DNA of 64,000 nt from the NCBI GenBank assembly GCA_932521035.1, contig OW051493.1, positions 1,984,001 through 2,048,000 on the forward strand. The letters are read 5' to 3'. The notes under the pieces are model-generated. The model saw only the letters and a list, made by a program, of their open reading frames with translations. It was not told the DNA's origin and did no database searches. Of this stretch, positions 1-13,400 are shown piece by piece. The translations under genes and the position numbers were made by a program. Source of the DNA: Oscheius dolichura. Lineage: Eukaryota; Nematoda; Chromadorea; Rhabditida; Rhabditidae. Numbering within the stretch: position 1 is the first letter of the stretch; each line of letters starts with the position of its first letter.

Positions 1-91
1 GACATAGAGGGTTAGAGAAAAGCAAAAAAAACTGAAGAAAAAGAGAGCGGGGTTAGAAGGAAAAGACACTGACCATACTTGTAAAATTTAC

Positions 92-3000
92 CGTTACGGT
101 TTTCTGTATCGGCGGGTTTCATCTGGATCGGATGGTGCATTCCTTCGATGACTTCGATATTATGGAGGACACCCTGGGCATTTATGGCATCTTTACGATG
201 GTAGTACGTCACGAAGCAGCAACCTGAAAAGACAGGAGGTTGTAAACTCAGGGCAGGGGAGAAGGAAGGGAAAGGAATGGATTCCTAGCTGGAAGGAAGA
301 GGGTAAACAAGGACTCTTCCTGGGCAACCATTTCCAGCCTATTTGCTCTCTGTTTTTACTGCTCGATGTGGGGTTTTAAAAGGTATAGCCTATTTTTAAC
401 GGAACGGAAAGTTTTCGGGACTACTTAACAGTTTTGTGGTTCAAATTCCTGATTTTCAAATCCAGAGAAAAAATTCTCTCCTTTTCTGTTGAAAATGGAG
501 TGTACCGTCCATTTTATTACTTTTTTTTGTGCTTCCCAGGTAGAAAGAATCTTTCCAGGGTTCACGGTAATCCCCTAGAAGAAACCTCAACAAGTTTCGC
601 TAAAAAATAAGACCTTATTGATTTTGGAAGAGAGCAAAAGCCATGATAGGGATAAGTGTATTGGCGTAATCTCAAAAAAAGTAAGGCTGATTGTACTTAT
701 TTGAATCTAGTTCTTTTTATTATTATGTTGTAGCGTTATCATTTATATTTTCTTGTATAAACTGTCAGTAATGCATTCAACGTTCCGTAAGGTGATATTT
801 TAGTCAAAAACGCGGTAAAAGAACCAGCAGGGTGCCGCTCAACTGCTTGAAATCTGAAAGTCTGGTGGAGAAATTTGTCCCCTTCCAATCCAAAATTTCT
901 GGCTTACCTTTGCTCTGCTGTGTGTTCTTATCCCTTAGAATATTGAGCGAGTAGACGGGCCCGTATTTTTCGAAGAGTTTCCTACATTCTGGTTCATTCC
1001 ACTGTCGAGGGATCTGAAACTTGTCCCTCATTAGTTCGTCTTCCTCTATTTTCCCTTTTAGAGAGAGAGAGAGCGCGCGCGTCCCCTTCTAATCCCTGTG
1101 AGAACTTTTCACAGCCCCACAAAATCCCCTCTCCCCCCACTCATATGTTCAATTAGGAGGGGCAGCGGCTTGAATCAAATTAAAGCAAGGAAGGCGGGAG
1201 CTTGTTTTTCCGGATCCTTTTGTTCCAAGAAGCCAATCCAGCGACTACGATCCCCCCTGAAAATGTCCAATGACCCAGAAAGTAGCACCGGCTCTTGTTT
1301 ATGTCGTCTTCTTCTATCCCGGAATGGCCTAGATTTGATCCGGAGAGATCGCCCCCCGGTAGCCAGCCGCCGCCATCACTTGACCGCCTTTCTCTGATCA
1401 CGCTGCAGCTATTCCCCTCGCCTTCAAGGACGCGACTTGTAACCGGAGGGCATAAATAACCCCTTATCCTGAGGAAGAACGGGAAACAAAACAGGAGCTT
1501 TTAAGTCATTCTCTTTTTCTCTCGGGACTAATGGAGATAATGGATAATAGGACGAGGAGTGGAACAGGAGGCAGGGACTTGATGGGGCGGGTCATTTAGA
1601 CAAGATGGACGGATTACGCTGGGACAAGGATTGGTTTAATGGGCACTATTGGCGCCAAAAGCTGTTTGAAGGAGTGAAGGGCGCGGAAATGACCAAATTC
1701 AACTTTAAACTCATTTTTATTCTCTTTTTAGTGTTTTACTGAATTTGACGGGCATGGAACAACTATCCCCGGGTGCAGGACTCCGATCACCACAAAAATA
1801 CGCTAAACACTACATTTTAAAAGTCAAAAATTTCGCCAAAAGCTGATTGAAGGCGCGGAGGGTGCAAAAATGACTGAAATTCAACTTTGACCCCGGTTTT
1901 CTTCCAAAATTGGTGGTTTCCTGAAGTTTAACAAGGTAATCCGTGTTCAGCAGGGAAAACTGTGCATTTTATGTGTTGTTTTATGTTTTTACAGCAGCTG
2001 TACAGAGAAAACGGGCCCCGAGACATGTACAACAAGGAGGAAGAACTTGGCCCTCCCCGCTCCGCAACATATGGTTCCTGCTATTGCTGACAGGTGTTAT
2101 TTACTGCTGCCCCGGTTGCAGTTCACTCGACACCCCGACAGAGAAGTGAGGGAGAAGGAGATTATCGCGTCAGGAATCAATTATACCACTAAACTGTACA
2201 GTGTTTTATAAGGAGTAGTTAATCGACTATTTTCCAAAGGATCGATCCCTCCTCGATATGTGCGAATTCCCATCAATTTTTGACCACCCCAGGGATCTTT
2301 TTGGCTCATTTATAAGATTTTTTGCTATTTTTGCTCCAGGACCCCCTCATTTTTTACTGTAGGAACTTTTCAAAGGTCTAATTGAGGCAAACATCTTCCC
2401 GAAGGCCGATTTTCCCCAATTTGATCGAAATCCCAGGGAATTCAGCCCCCGCGGGCGTCGTTTACCCGAATTCTTTGAAATTCTCGACATTATCCCTTCA
2501 GGACTCTATTATTTCTTACTGTATAATGTTTTTAACCCGTTCATTCCCATGTGTTCAAAAATGAACATTTTTTTGCCTTGGTCCCCCCTTTTGGTGTTTT
2601 TCGTTCAAGTTGGAAAATTTTTTTATTGAAAAATTCTGGTAAAACGTTGTCGATTTCTTACTGTGACGCTCCCAAGCTGATGAAAGAAATTCTTCTTGTA
2701 GACGGCGAGAGACGCCATCGAATGGATCTACTCTCATCTCCCAGTAAAAAATTTCTTGAAATGGGAAATTCGGGCAAAAATGGGTTAAAGGTCTAAATAA
2801 GGTAAATATCTTCTAGGGGGCCGATTTTCCCATAAACTCAGCGAGTTTCCCTCCCATCCCTTGGAATTCCTGTCCCCTTCCCGGAGGCTAGAACAATCGC
2901 CAACGGCCGCCGTCTTTCTTCTCTCCTCTCCGTACAAATTACCATCATTTATTGTTGGTGGTACAAACACGATTTGTGCCCTCTCCCCTTCTCCGGCCGG

Positions 3001-3231
3001 CAATCGCTCGATTAATGGCTCAACTACTGGGCAGACTGAGAGGGGGCGATGGACAGCCAATCGATCCCCGTCGATTAGATTACAACTCCCTTCCCCCCTC
3101 CCCCTAATACTGTAAAAAAGGATAAAAAGGGATGTTCCTACCTGTCCGACGAACATTTTAATGGTATCCGGGTCCGGCTCGGCGGGACTGGATCGGCTTG
3201 TCCCATTCGAGGTACTGTTCTCTTCGGACAT
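92..3231 (-). CDS. etr-1: CELF/Bruno-family RNA-binding protein, 5' part (ETR-1-like), continues off left edge
   Basis: CELF proteins bind GU-rich RNA and control splicing, translation and decay; the nematode member ETR-1 is linked to muscle and neuronal RNA processing. Three coding exons are visible: 3142-3231, 908-1013 and 92-223, in consistent phase. The first encodes a short Ser-rich leader ending [12 protein letters not shown]. The second gives [20 protein letters not shown] and the start of RRM1. The third gives [17 protein letters not shown] and [16 protein letters not shown]. These are the RNP2 and RNP1 regions of RRM1 and the CELF-specific [11 protein letters not shown] signature. 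RRM2, the linker and RRM3 must lie to the left. The start is the ATG at 3231; an acceptor (ATTTCCAG) lies 4 bases upstream, fitting trans-splicing. Intron 1 is long (about 2.1 kb), intron 2 about 0.7 kb. ETR-1 is preferred over UNC-75 because of the VIEGMHH...ADTENRN wording, from memory of the family. Confidence 0.9.
1652..1880 (+). repeat. Diverged direct repeat in CELF intron 1
   Basis: A unit beginning GCCAAAAGCTGTTTGAAGG near 1652 recurs as GCCAAAAGCTGATTGAAGG near 1835, followed in both by a GCGCGG- or GTGC-rich stretch, AAATGAC and AAATTCAACTTT. It looks like an old tandem duplication of about 180 bp. Confidence 0.55.
2368..2830 (+). repeat. Second diverged direct repeat in CELF intron 1
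   Basis: AAGGTCTAATTGAGGCAAAC...CGATTTTCCCC near 2374-2417 is echoed by AAGGTCTAAATAAGGTAAAT...CGATTTTCCC near 2788-2833, with TTTCTTACTGT shared between the units. The period is about 415 bp. The rest of the intron shows no coding exon I can support. Confidence 0.45.
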
Positions 3232-3235
3232 CTCT

Positions 3236-6200
3236 CTGGAAATGGGGGGATCAGTCTTTTATCTCTAGATTGGCAGAGGGTCGATGGAGTTTAGAAAAGG
3301 TGAAAAATCGATAGACACAGGTCGACGGCCTGCTGGTGGAGGGCGACGCGACAGAGAACAGAAACGATACGAAATCAGGGCGCCGCTGGCATAGAGACGA
3401 CTCTTTTTCACGGTCTCTTTAATCTGGAGGACGGGGGGAAACAGAAGAGAGAAGGGAAAGAAGAAGGAGAGGAGAAATGGGAAGAGAGACAAATACAGAA
3501 GACATGAATATTGATGAACGCGGCGGGAAGACCATATTGTTGTTTCTTTGAAGCGGTGGCGGCAGTGGAGACAGTTTCAAAATCAACCAGCTGTAAATAA
3601 CGGGCAACCCTTCCGGAATTAACGCATCGCTTTCCTTCTGATTCTTTTTATTTTATAGAGTTTTTGAAAAATATTTTGCTTCAAAATAGTCAGTTTTTTA
3701 TCCTGATAACGAAAACATAGAGCAAATCCCAGGAAAATGTCAAATTATGGAGAAAATTGTACAGAAAGTTGAAAATTTCGGATTTCACTGAATTTCGATC
3801 AACGCGCTTGTAAACAGCGCGCGCTAAAGAAATTTTACACCATTTTCATACATGTACAATAATTAGAATAGAAAAAATGAGTAGAAGTATTGTAAAATTG
3901 AGAATAAAAGAAGCCGAGAAAGGATGAAATGCGCCTGACTGTGAGAAAATGTCAATTGGCGGCGTCGCTTCCAAAAAAACTGCTTTTCTTTCGCTTTTTT
4001 CTACCGCAAATTGTAAAAAGGTAGCAGATAATATTCTCGTTCTCTCTTATTCTCTCCGCGACAAACAGATAAGCCCCGGGAGAGAGAGCGGGAGACCTTC
4101 GCTGTCGTTGATAAGAGAAAGGAGACAGAGACAGAGACAGAAGTAATCCATAACTACTAAAGTCGAGATATCTCCGTCTCGAGAGAAAGAGACAGCCCCG
4201 GTGGATTGGTGGTGTAAAGGAATTCTCTCTGCCCGCCCCTCCTCCTCGCTCGTAACAGCTGCTACAGCTGTTGCTGCGGGTCGCGGATCAGCCCAGAGGC
4301 AAAGATTTAGAGGAGGAGGACTATTTAACTGGGGAGGAGGAGGATACAATAGGACACGCCGACATCAATCAAGGTATTAGCTTGTCGATCGCCATAGCCG
4401 GAGAGAAAGTTCCGCTGCTGGAAACCTCGGGGGCAAGGTAGAGAAAGGTTAGCAAGAGTAATGAGGCGTTGCAAAGGCAAAATCAAGACGTGGACGGATT
4501 AGAATCGATAGAAGGAAAAGTCTAGAGTAATCACAGATGAACTAGGTCAAGTTCCCATGGATTTGTTAGAGGAAAATGAACTTTGCACTTTCAGGTCACT
4601 GGCAATTGTTCTCTTGGCTTTATCTCGCAGTCTTGCATGATTTCCACGTGAAATAGACACTCTAAAAGTAGTAGAAACAAATGTTAAAACAAAGAAATAA
4701 CTTGTATTTCATGAATAGAATATAAGCAAAAAAGCTCGCTCTCTATACTGAAACGGTGGTCTCTTGTCTTCCAAAAGTAATATTTTTCATTGCTGCTCGA
4801 GAAAATACAGCTCTTGTACTTTTTTACTACTTGCTTCTGATAAATAATCGCTATATACAAATAAATATATCAATAGTACAATATATCCAACAAGCAAAAG
4901 CAGCCAGCGTCGCCGAATGACTACTCTCCTGCCTAACCTGACTCATCAATTCTATTGCTCATCTAGACATAACCTTTTCTTTTTCTGCTTCAGCTTCAAG
5001 AAAAAGAAAGGAATAGTACAAATGCGTGGCAGCTTTACGTTTTCTCTAAAGCAATAAAAATCTCGTGAGAGAAAATGGTGGGAAAGGAGGAGATCGCTTT
5101 TTAGATGTATAGAAGGGAAAGTAATAATGACATCAGTCAATAAGGTTATATGGCAGGTGCGAGGTCGTGGGAATTGCTCAGGTCAATTAGGACAGCTATA
5201 ACTCGTTGCTAAAGAATGTTTTTGAAGAGAGAGAGAGAGAGTTCATAAAAAGGGAGAGAGAAGTGTTTACTTCAACAAATTGGATCCAATTCCTTGTCGT
5301 TACATATAAGTGCGTTTTGTAATAGCTATTTCTTGCTTGGTTATCATTTTCTTTCCTTTATTCGCTGAAAATATATTTAGAAAGCTATATTTCAACTAAT
5401 AAAACAAAGTTTAGATGAGATAAAAGCTTGCAAAGAGAAGAGAAGCAAGCAAGCAAAAAAATTGGCATTCTTTCATGTGAAAATGAAAAAAATGCGAAGA
5501 AAGTTTGCTTTTGGAGTACTTTGAATTGAAATTTGTTGCTGAATGAAATGGCAGAGTGGAGTGGCATGTTCTACCAATAGAACGCGGCATCCAATGAAAT
5601 TACCTACGACTATTACCCATTTCTCCGGGTTGCATTTCCTGTTATTGAACCGTCGGGGCTAATATTCACAAATAGAAAATATAGAGATGTTATGTTGTGG
5701 TCTTACGCAACAGAAAGCTAAAGAAAACGAGTCAATTGCGTTACGGGGAGATCCCCATTTTGCGAAAACATAAAAGGAAAGAAGTGACAAGATTCTTTCC
5801 ACGGACCTAAATAAGATTTCCTGAAGAGGGTGGATTGAGAGCCAAAGGGGGATGTCTGGGAGTCGGCTCCGATCAGCTGATCTTTTTAGGTGACGAGAGC
5901 TTTGAAAGAGGCTATTCTGATTGCGGCTATGTTTTTAGTAAAATAAATTCATCTCCGAGAGAGTAATAAAGATATTCGCAGTGAAATTTGGCTTTTAGAA
6001 TGAGGCTAAATAGTTGGCAAGCCGACGAACAAGTTACCTGCAACCCAGGGGATCGCTAAACTGGTTCTTTGCATCTAACGGCACAGCGAGGGATTTAGCC
6101 GATGCTACAATTATCACTCCACTAATTGCTACCAAGGAGAAGAAACCCATTCAAACGGCCCACACTCTCACTAATCCTTTGGAAGGTAACCCTCAAACAG

Positions 6201-6320
6201 CAAGGGCTACCACGATGTTGGCCGGTGTATCCATTCAAGGATATACGATATAAATGTGTGCTCAGAGATGTAGGAGGGAATGGAAAGAAGGGCAGATAGA
6301 GGACAGAAAGTAATACTATA
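3236..6320. other. Intergenic region between CELF and SOD genes; no gene seen
   Basis: Short open frames here lack family resemblance and consistent splice structure. It holds purine/pyrimidine tracts (3430-3480, 4080-4140, 5228-5260) and a GC-richer block at about 4060-4330. That block could be promoter sequence for the CELF gene, which is transcribed leftward from 3231. About 4600-6000 is AT-rich without recognisable structure. Confidence 0.5.
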
Positions 6321-6322
6321 AA

Positions 6323-6328
6323 TTTATT
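6323..6328 (-). terminator. Poly(A) signal of the SOD gene
   Basis: TTTATT on the + strand reads AATAAA on the coding strand, 80 bases after the SOD stop codon. Confidence 0.6.
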
Positions 6329-6407
6329 CCAAATGTAGAGAAAACATACAAACGGTTGGAAGGTACTTGAGTAAGGTAGATACAATAAACTACATCTTGT
6401 GTGCTAG

Positions 6408-7287
6408 TCATTGGTCGGCGGCTCGGGCGATGACTCCACAGGCGACGCGAGCTCCAGCATTTCCAGTCTTCAGGGATTCTTCCTTCTTCTCTCCAACCCC
6501 CTTGCCTGTAAAAAAACAATTAGTAAAAACAACAAGCAAAGCAAAAGGATGCGCAGTAGGTTATTTTCATACTTTCACGAGATGATGCAATGTGCACGCG
6601 TACGAGGGCGGGCCACGATGGCCATTTGTTTTAGCGCCCTCTCGTTAGACGGGGTTTCATTTTATGCAGCTTCAAAAAATAAACATACCAAGATCATCAG
6701 TTCCAGCATGGCAGACGAGTGAACGCCCAATGACGCTATGTTCTCCTTGGATAGTGACGAGCTTGTCGGACAGCTCAAAACGCGCAATACCATCGGCTCC
6801 AGCCTCAACGTTTCCGAGATCTCCAACGTGACGATTTTCATCCTAAAAAATATATGTGAGTTAATTTATACAACAAAGGTTCTAATCGCAAAAAGGTAGC
6901 TAACAAACATGAGGGCCGCCATGGGTCTTGCCAAAAGGATTGAAGTGAGGTCCAGCAGAGGTGCAACCATTGGTAGAATCTCCATATTGATGTACGTGGA
7001 ATCCATGTAGACCGGGAGTCAGTCCGCTAATCTCTCCTTTGATTTGAACTCCAGATCCATCCTAAAAAGCGTCATTTCTAATAATTCTAAAAAGATAAAC
7101 CTCAGTGAACCATACGGTTCCAGTGACGCCAGGGTCTCCACGCAATACAGCTACGGCTCGGGCGGGCATTTTAGGAGTCTAAAATTAAAGATATAATGAC
7201 GTTCACGGCGATGGTTAAGTTAGAAAAGATTAATAAAGAAAAAGGAACCTCAACGAAAGAGTGGATCCATTTTCTTAGGGCATCCAT
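6408..7287 (-). CDS. sod-1: Cytosolic Cu/Zn superoxide dismutase
   Basis: Converts superoxide to oxygen and hydrogen peroxide in the cytosol. Exons: 7249-7287 (from the upstream ATG), 7101-7178, 6909-7061, 6689-6842 and 6408-6505; all phases join. All metal ligands are visible in [30 protein letters not shown] and the later [13 protein letters not shown]. The Cu-site histidines, bridging His, Zn His/Asp and the disulfide cysteines (NGCTSAG and VACGV) are present. The C-terminus [18 protein letters not shown] is typical. The usual SOD1 start corresponds to the internal ATG at 7169 ([12 protein letters not shown]). An in-frame upstream exon adds [16 protein letters not shown], and an acceptor (TTCTTCAG) lies 4 bases before its ATG, so the longer start is preferred. 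The 16-residue extension is unusual and could instead be a leader if translation starts at 7169. Length is about 152 residues without it, standard for SOD1. Confidence 0.93.
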
Positions 7288-7291
7288 TGCG

Positions 7292-10200
7292 CTGAAGAAC
7301 AAAGTATCAATTTGACTGACTAGTAAACATAGCGTCAAGAGAGAAAAACATCATGCAAAACAGGTTAAAATATCTGATCTAATGCGATACTTGCAAACGT
7401 TATGGTTTGGTTTTACTGCGATTTCAAAATGTTAAAGAAAAATAACTGTTGAATGCTAAAATAACACTCTGCCGTTCTATGCCATAAACAACTTTCGCAA
7501 TAATTGATACACGCAACAAAAGCGTCACGTTTAGTAGCAAACAACTCTGACAGTTTCGAAAGAGAATAGAATAGCAAAAATGAAAATATAATCAATGCAA
7601 CGATCCAAGTTATTTGGCCTTGACAAATTACTGTGTGCGATAACAATACGCTCTCCGCTTTTGCTGACAAATAGAAGTTCAAGACTACACTTTAGTAGAT
7701 CTGATGTATTTTCCTGATGCAAATACAAGCAACGTTTGATCACTTCTTTGTGATTATCTCCGTACACATAGAATTCTTCCAGATTAGAAACTCGGTGTGA
7801 TGTTCTTGCAGCAACGTCCAATAATCAAGCTGTGTAACTGTATATTTTGTGGAAACGAAAATGACAGGATCGACGGCATAACCGGAACCAAATGAAAGTG
7901 AGTGAAATTTAGGCAAGGAAGAAACAAAGAAGAGCAAAGCAACGCGGCCCTGAACGGGACTGCTACGCGGCAGTTCAAAACGAGATTGTCTATTTCAAAC
8001 GAGTCACGGCGTTACCTTCTTCCTCTTTCAGTTTTTACTCTTCCTTTTGCTATATTTTTGCTGGTTTTATGTCATTTTCAAAGAAGTAAACAAGTGCACA
8101 GAAAGAGCGAGAAGGGGAAAAGACCGAGCGCTGTTGTCGGCAGGTCGATAACGGGGGCGCATTTATACTCGTGGCCTCGGTTGTACACAAGAGCACAGAT
8201 CACAAAAATAGATGACAAAACGCATATGAAACAGCTTCTTTTCGCATAAATTTCGCTGCAAATATTATGTTCTTTGTACTTATTGGCAACTAACAAAAGC
8301 TGACAGTTGCTGTGGGGAAAATTGCTACTCACAATGTTGTTGACACATTTTTGAGATTGTTTTGCAAAAGAAACAGATTTTCAATAGCCTTCAAAAATAA
8401 GAAACATGAACAGCTCGCTCTACATTGTTTACAACTTCTTGCTACATTTTCCGAGTGATTTTCTTTGCTAACTGTATAATTGTTTCTTCTTATCTCTTTC
8501 GAGTTATTTTATTTGTTTTGTGATAAACAAGAATCGGCAATGAAGATTGAAAAAGGAGAATCAAAAATCAGATCATTCCTTCCAATTTTGACAACATTTC
8601 CAAAAAAAAAGTGAACAATTGAATTTTCAAGTTATTTGTAGTGTTTTTGAACCAAAAAATCGGAAAAATTCCCAGAAACGCTATACATACATTTGATACA
8701 TTTACGATAAGAATAGTAACAAAAAGAAGGTATAAGAAGTAAAATGTATCAATAAATTTTAGATTTTACACATTTTACTTCATTTTTCAATATTTTTGTA
8801 GTTTAGCAAATGTTTCTATCGTTGTTTTTCGATGTGTTGTTGATAAAAGGAAACATACAGATAAAAAGAGATGGACAACGGACTACAAGACAAGAAAATC
8901 AACAGGAGAGAGATGGACGCTGATGAGACCTAGCAACGGATAGCTCAAGCGCTCTCTCGGTCAAATCACCCTTGCCACGCTCAGCAAACAAACATGGTCT
9001 TTCCATCCAGCAATATGTTTGTGACAAGAAGTGGAAAACAGATTAGTGTGCAGAGTTCAAAATAGAAAGAGAACGTTGTTTTTATGCTCAAAATATCAAA
9101 TAGACAAGTGAGATGCTGCGTCACGGCCTCTGAAACTATTTTCCATAAGATCATTAGAACAAATTTATAAAATGTATGTTATTTTCTGCAGAGCATATCA
9201 CAGGGTTGACAACATATACATAAAAAATAAAGGGCGAGCAGGAGACTATAATACAAACACGAGAAATACTCGTAGCTGTCAGTAACTATTGGGCAAAAAA
9301 GATAAGGGAGGACACAAAGCACCTAAATAGAAATCTGAAGTATATTGTTATTTTTTTCGTATTTTACCCATCACCCAATTTTTTGGGAGCAAAACTAAAA
9401 TAAGTAGAAATACACGTGAGCAGGGGGGGAATAAGTTTGGTCATTTTCGGATCTCTGGCTCGCAGAAATATTTGCCAGATTGAACTTTCTTCTTAACCAT
9501 TGAGAGATGATACGTATCCGTCGAGATGAGGTCGATTCCCATTCCAGAGATGGTCGTATCGGAGGACTGAAGAAAAATATCGTAAACAGGGATTCTCAAG
9601 GGAGTGGCTGCCCATTTGGGTCATCTAGAGGACAAAATAGGGTAAAGCCGAACAAAATTTCGATTTGTGAAGCTCTTATTTCATTGTTTAATACTTTTCC
9701 CGTCCCATTTATATCATCAAACAATTTTCCACGGCTGTTTTCTCCTCCTGGTTAATGGCTCTTCCCATTGACTTTTTTCTGCTTTTCCCGTCCCTTTTAG
9801 CCACATACTGCAATCTAATACACTTTTTGCCGAAAGAACTGGGTTACGGATAGAGTAGACCGCGTTTTTGCCATTTTTGGAGACAAAATAGAGTAAAAAT
9901 TGAACAAATCACGACCCTAGTCGGCTTCAACACCGAAATATCAACCGTAAGTACAACACAAGGTAGTTTTTGACATGCTGAATCGTATTTCATCGAGAAT
10001 CTTCCCTGGAAATTGCCACAAGGGGCCTGAAACCCCCACCCCGCGCCTTCTAGGCCCGCCGGGAATCCCCGTTTCTTCTACTTTTATAGGTTCTTCTTTT
10101 CCTTTTTGTTCTTTTTCAATATATTTCTCTTGCTAAATTGAAAACTATGGCCAAGTGAAACAATATGAATATTACACCCCCTTTTTGCGAGGCTAAAATT

Positions 10201-10410
10201 CTAAACGGGAGCGGGCAGAACCAAAAAGAAAGAAAGGTGGAACAGCTTTTACGTAATGGTCTGAGACACCGAATCCGCTGAACCCATAGAATCTCGGCCG
10301 CCGTTGTATCGTTAGAAGAGCGGTCTCTAGTTTTGTCAGACGGATGAGGCCGCTTCTCTTTGCTAGAGAAATGTGAGCTTCCCCTATATGCTTCGGTGAT
10401 TGGCAGAATT
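7292..10410. other. Intergenic region between SOD and FCHo genes; no gene seen
   Basis: About 3.1 kb, AT-rich (especially 8250-9400). Open frames are short, lack family resemblance and do not join through splice sites. It should contain the SOD promoter (just above 7291) and the 3' end of the FCHo transcript (below 10411). No RNA gene or strong repeat was recognised. Confidence 0.5.
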
Positions 10411-13400
10411 TTAGGAATGCCTCCGAGAGGAGGCGGTCAACTCCTGATCAAAGAAGCCAAGGCTTTGAGAAGGAAACATTGGTAGGTTTTTTCTTGCCTA
10501 CCTGGAATTGTGCGAAGGTATGAGCCGGCTGCGAGGGTCCGTCGCCATTCAGTCGTATCCTCGCCTTCAGGGATCCCGAGCTGTCTCCATGTTTCGATAA
10601 TTCCGTCACCATCCAGGATATCGTCTGATTCTCTGCCGACCTGAAATCACTTTCTACCTATTTCCCCAAGATTCTTTACCAATTAGCCGACGGTTCGGAT
10701 ATAATCGGCCCCACATCGCCGGAAATCTTCGCGGAAAAGACTAAATTCAACAGGGCGTTGGATATCGGACCGTCGACATTTAAATGATAATCTATCCTCA
10801 GATCTAAAGAATTTTTTTGTGGTAAAATTACTATGGGGAATCTACTCACCAGTCTGGGCATCCTCGCATTTCCAATAGCTTTTAATTAGGAGAGGGGGTT
10901 CCGTGGTGGGACCCTCTTCCTTCAGTTCATAACGGAGGATATCCGCATTGAAGAAGGCAGCATTTGGACGTTCTTTTTGCTGGGAGAGGAGCCAATTGGC
11001 CAGACCGAGTTTGTCGAAGGTGTAGTTGGTGATGATACCATCAACAGGAGAAGCGGAAGGCGGCAGAAGGAGCTAAAAACTGAATTTCAGACGGAGGTAG
11101 CCCAAGAACGAAGCGAATGAAAGTCATTGGAAGGAATGAAAGGGCAGGGGGAAGCATAAAAGATTAGAAAAGCAATCCTGGCTAGGAATGAATGAAAATC
11201 TCTTGTAACCTCATTGGACGCATTCAAGACGAATTTTTTAATACTCATGGACTTTCTAATAATCTCTCATGGAAAGTGTTAAAATGTGTATTTACTGTAG
11301 AATATGGTAAGGTTGTGGACGGGAAGAACTCGTCCAAAACTCCATAAAGCTCATCGAACCCCCGGCGGGCCAGCGGAGAGTCCTAGCCGGCGCGGATTGG
11401 AGCTTTTCGATCCCTTGGACACCACCCCAAGGACGATTCTTACCAGAATTACAGTCAGCAGATTCAAGGGTCACTTTGAAATATGTTCAGAGGCGAAATT
11501 TTATCCCAAAATTTGATACAGTATGCGATTTTACCCTAATTTGTCTCAAAATATGCCTAGACCCCAATACGAGTAACAATATATCAATTGTAGAAGAAGA
11601 GAGAAAAAGAAGCAAAAGAAAGACATTGAATAAAATATAAAGGCAATATAATACCAAAAAAAAAGTACGAAGATTTGTTCAAAATAAGCCTAAAAAGTTA
11701 GTTCCCTCGGTCTAGAGCCGGATCTTTTTGATTCAAAGTATGGTAGACCGTAGTTTTTAGTCGGTTGAACGAATTTCTGCTGCAAATTTCTCTACTATGA
11801 GTTGTAAGATGGTCAAATTATCGCCCCTCGTCGGTTTATTCATCGTTTTGAGAATTTTATGGCTACATCGTACTTCCAATGAAAAATGCAATTATAGAGG
11901 AATAAAAGGAATTGGGAAAACAATAAAAAATTAGAAGAAAGAGCCTACCTGTTTATTAGGGACGATAGCCTTCAGTAGATCCGTATTGACCAGACTAAAA
12001 GTCAACTGCTCGATTTCCGAGTTGACATTGGTCAGGAGAGGCAAGGAGGAGGCAGCAAAGGAGATCATTATCGACCCGAATGACCGAATTGTCCGGCTAA
12101 AGCAGGGAAAATTCAATAAAAATAAGGGGAATGGTCTACTTTTTGACATCGGAGCCGTTGAACCAGACATGGGAATGTTCATTGATGGCCATGGCCAGGG
12201 GAACCCTCTGCTCGGAGATGGTTGCCTGCATCAGGTTGGCAGTTGACTGGGAGAGATTGAAGGAAGAGCCGCCGAGGGAGTTGTGAGAGTCGCTACGGTT
12301 CATATTGAACGAGGAGCCCCATTCCTGGCTGTTGTTCATGCCGTCCTGAAAAATGGAAGGATTGATTTTTACTCTAGAGAGGTCTGGCCAGGATCGGATG
12401 GATCTGATCGTCTAAACGGGGCTTCCTCCCTTTTCTGAGCCCTGATTATTGACCATTACAAACACTACAAGTGAAGAAATGGGATTGAGCAGAATAAAAG
12501 GAAAGAGGAAAGCGCAAAAAAGACAATTTCCGAAAAGTGGAGACAGAACGGTCTGACCGCCACCAGAGGCTGTTTACCACCTTATACCATTTCTAGGGAC
12601 AATTTTTTTGCTCCATTACATCCAATAAGCCAAGAACTATCATTTATCACCACCAGAACTAAAATGGCCAGATTATGGGTCAAGAAGTATCCAATTTTAG
12701 GTGTATTATGAGAAAAAAAAACTGGGTAAATTGCAGTACAAAAGGTAGCGCCTTTGAAATCGTCCCCCTAGTCTATCTTTTTATGTTTCCCCCATCCTTT
12801 TTATTATACAGAATGAGCTTTCTTTGCTTCATCAAAAAGAAGGGGTACCGTCAGAAATCCATATTTCACATCAAATTCTAGGCCATCTTTATAAAATAGC
12901 CCCCTGATCTGTAGAATTTGGGATTCGAGCCAAGTTTCTTCCTCTAATGTTTTTCCCATTCCTTTTATTCTATTCAATGGGGGTCATTTTTGCTGGGTAC
13001 CCGCAAACTATTGAATAACTACAATCAAACATTCGTATCTAGTTAATTTACGCGGCTATGGTGTCTGTCTGTCTGTCCGTCTGTCGACACTTTGATCCGA
13101 GGATCGGTGGTCCGACCCCCGGCTCGGTCAAACGTTTTGCTTTTTGTCCTGAGTATTCTGAAGTGTAGTCGCATGTTTTCCGTGCGCGTTGCAGCTGGTT
13201 TCAGCTAAAACAGGATCAGAATACCTCAAAAAACAATTCGTTCCTCTGTAAGATCTAGGATTCAAGACAAAATTCTATCCCAAATGGGGTGCAAACGATA
13301 GTAAGACCCCCAGAGAGAGAGAGGGAAATTTCGTTACTGGAAAATTTTTTGTATATCAAAAGCCAGTATTTAACAGTTAGACGAAACTTTTTTGTGCTCA

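Noticed and set aside
6014..6253. 79-codon + strand frame beside SOD
   Set aside because: It has no ATG, no family resemblance and lies beyond the SOD poly(A) region.
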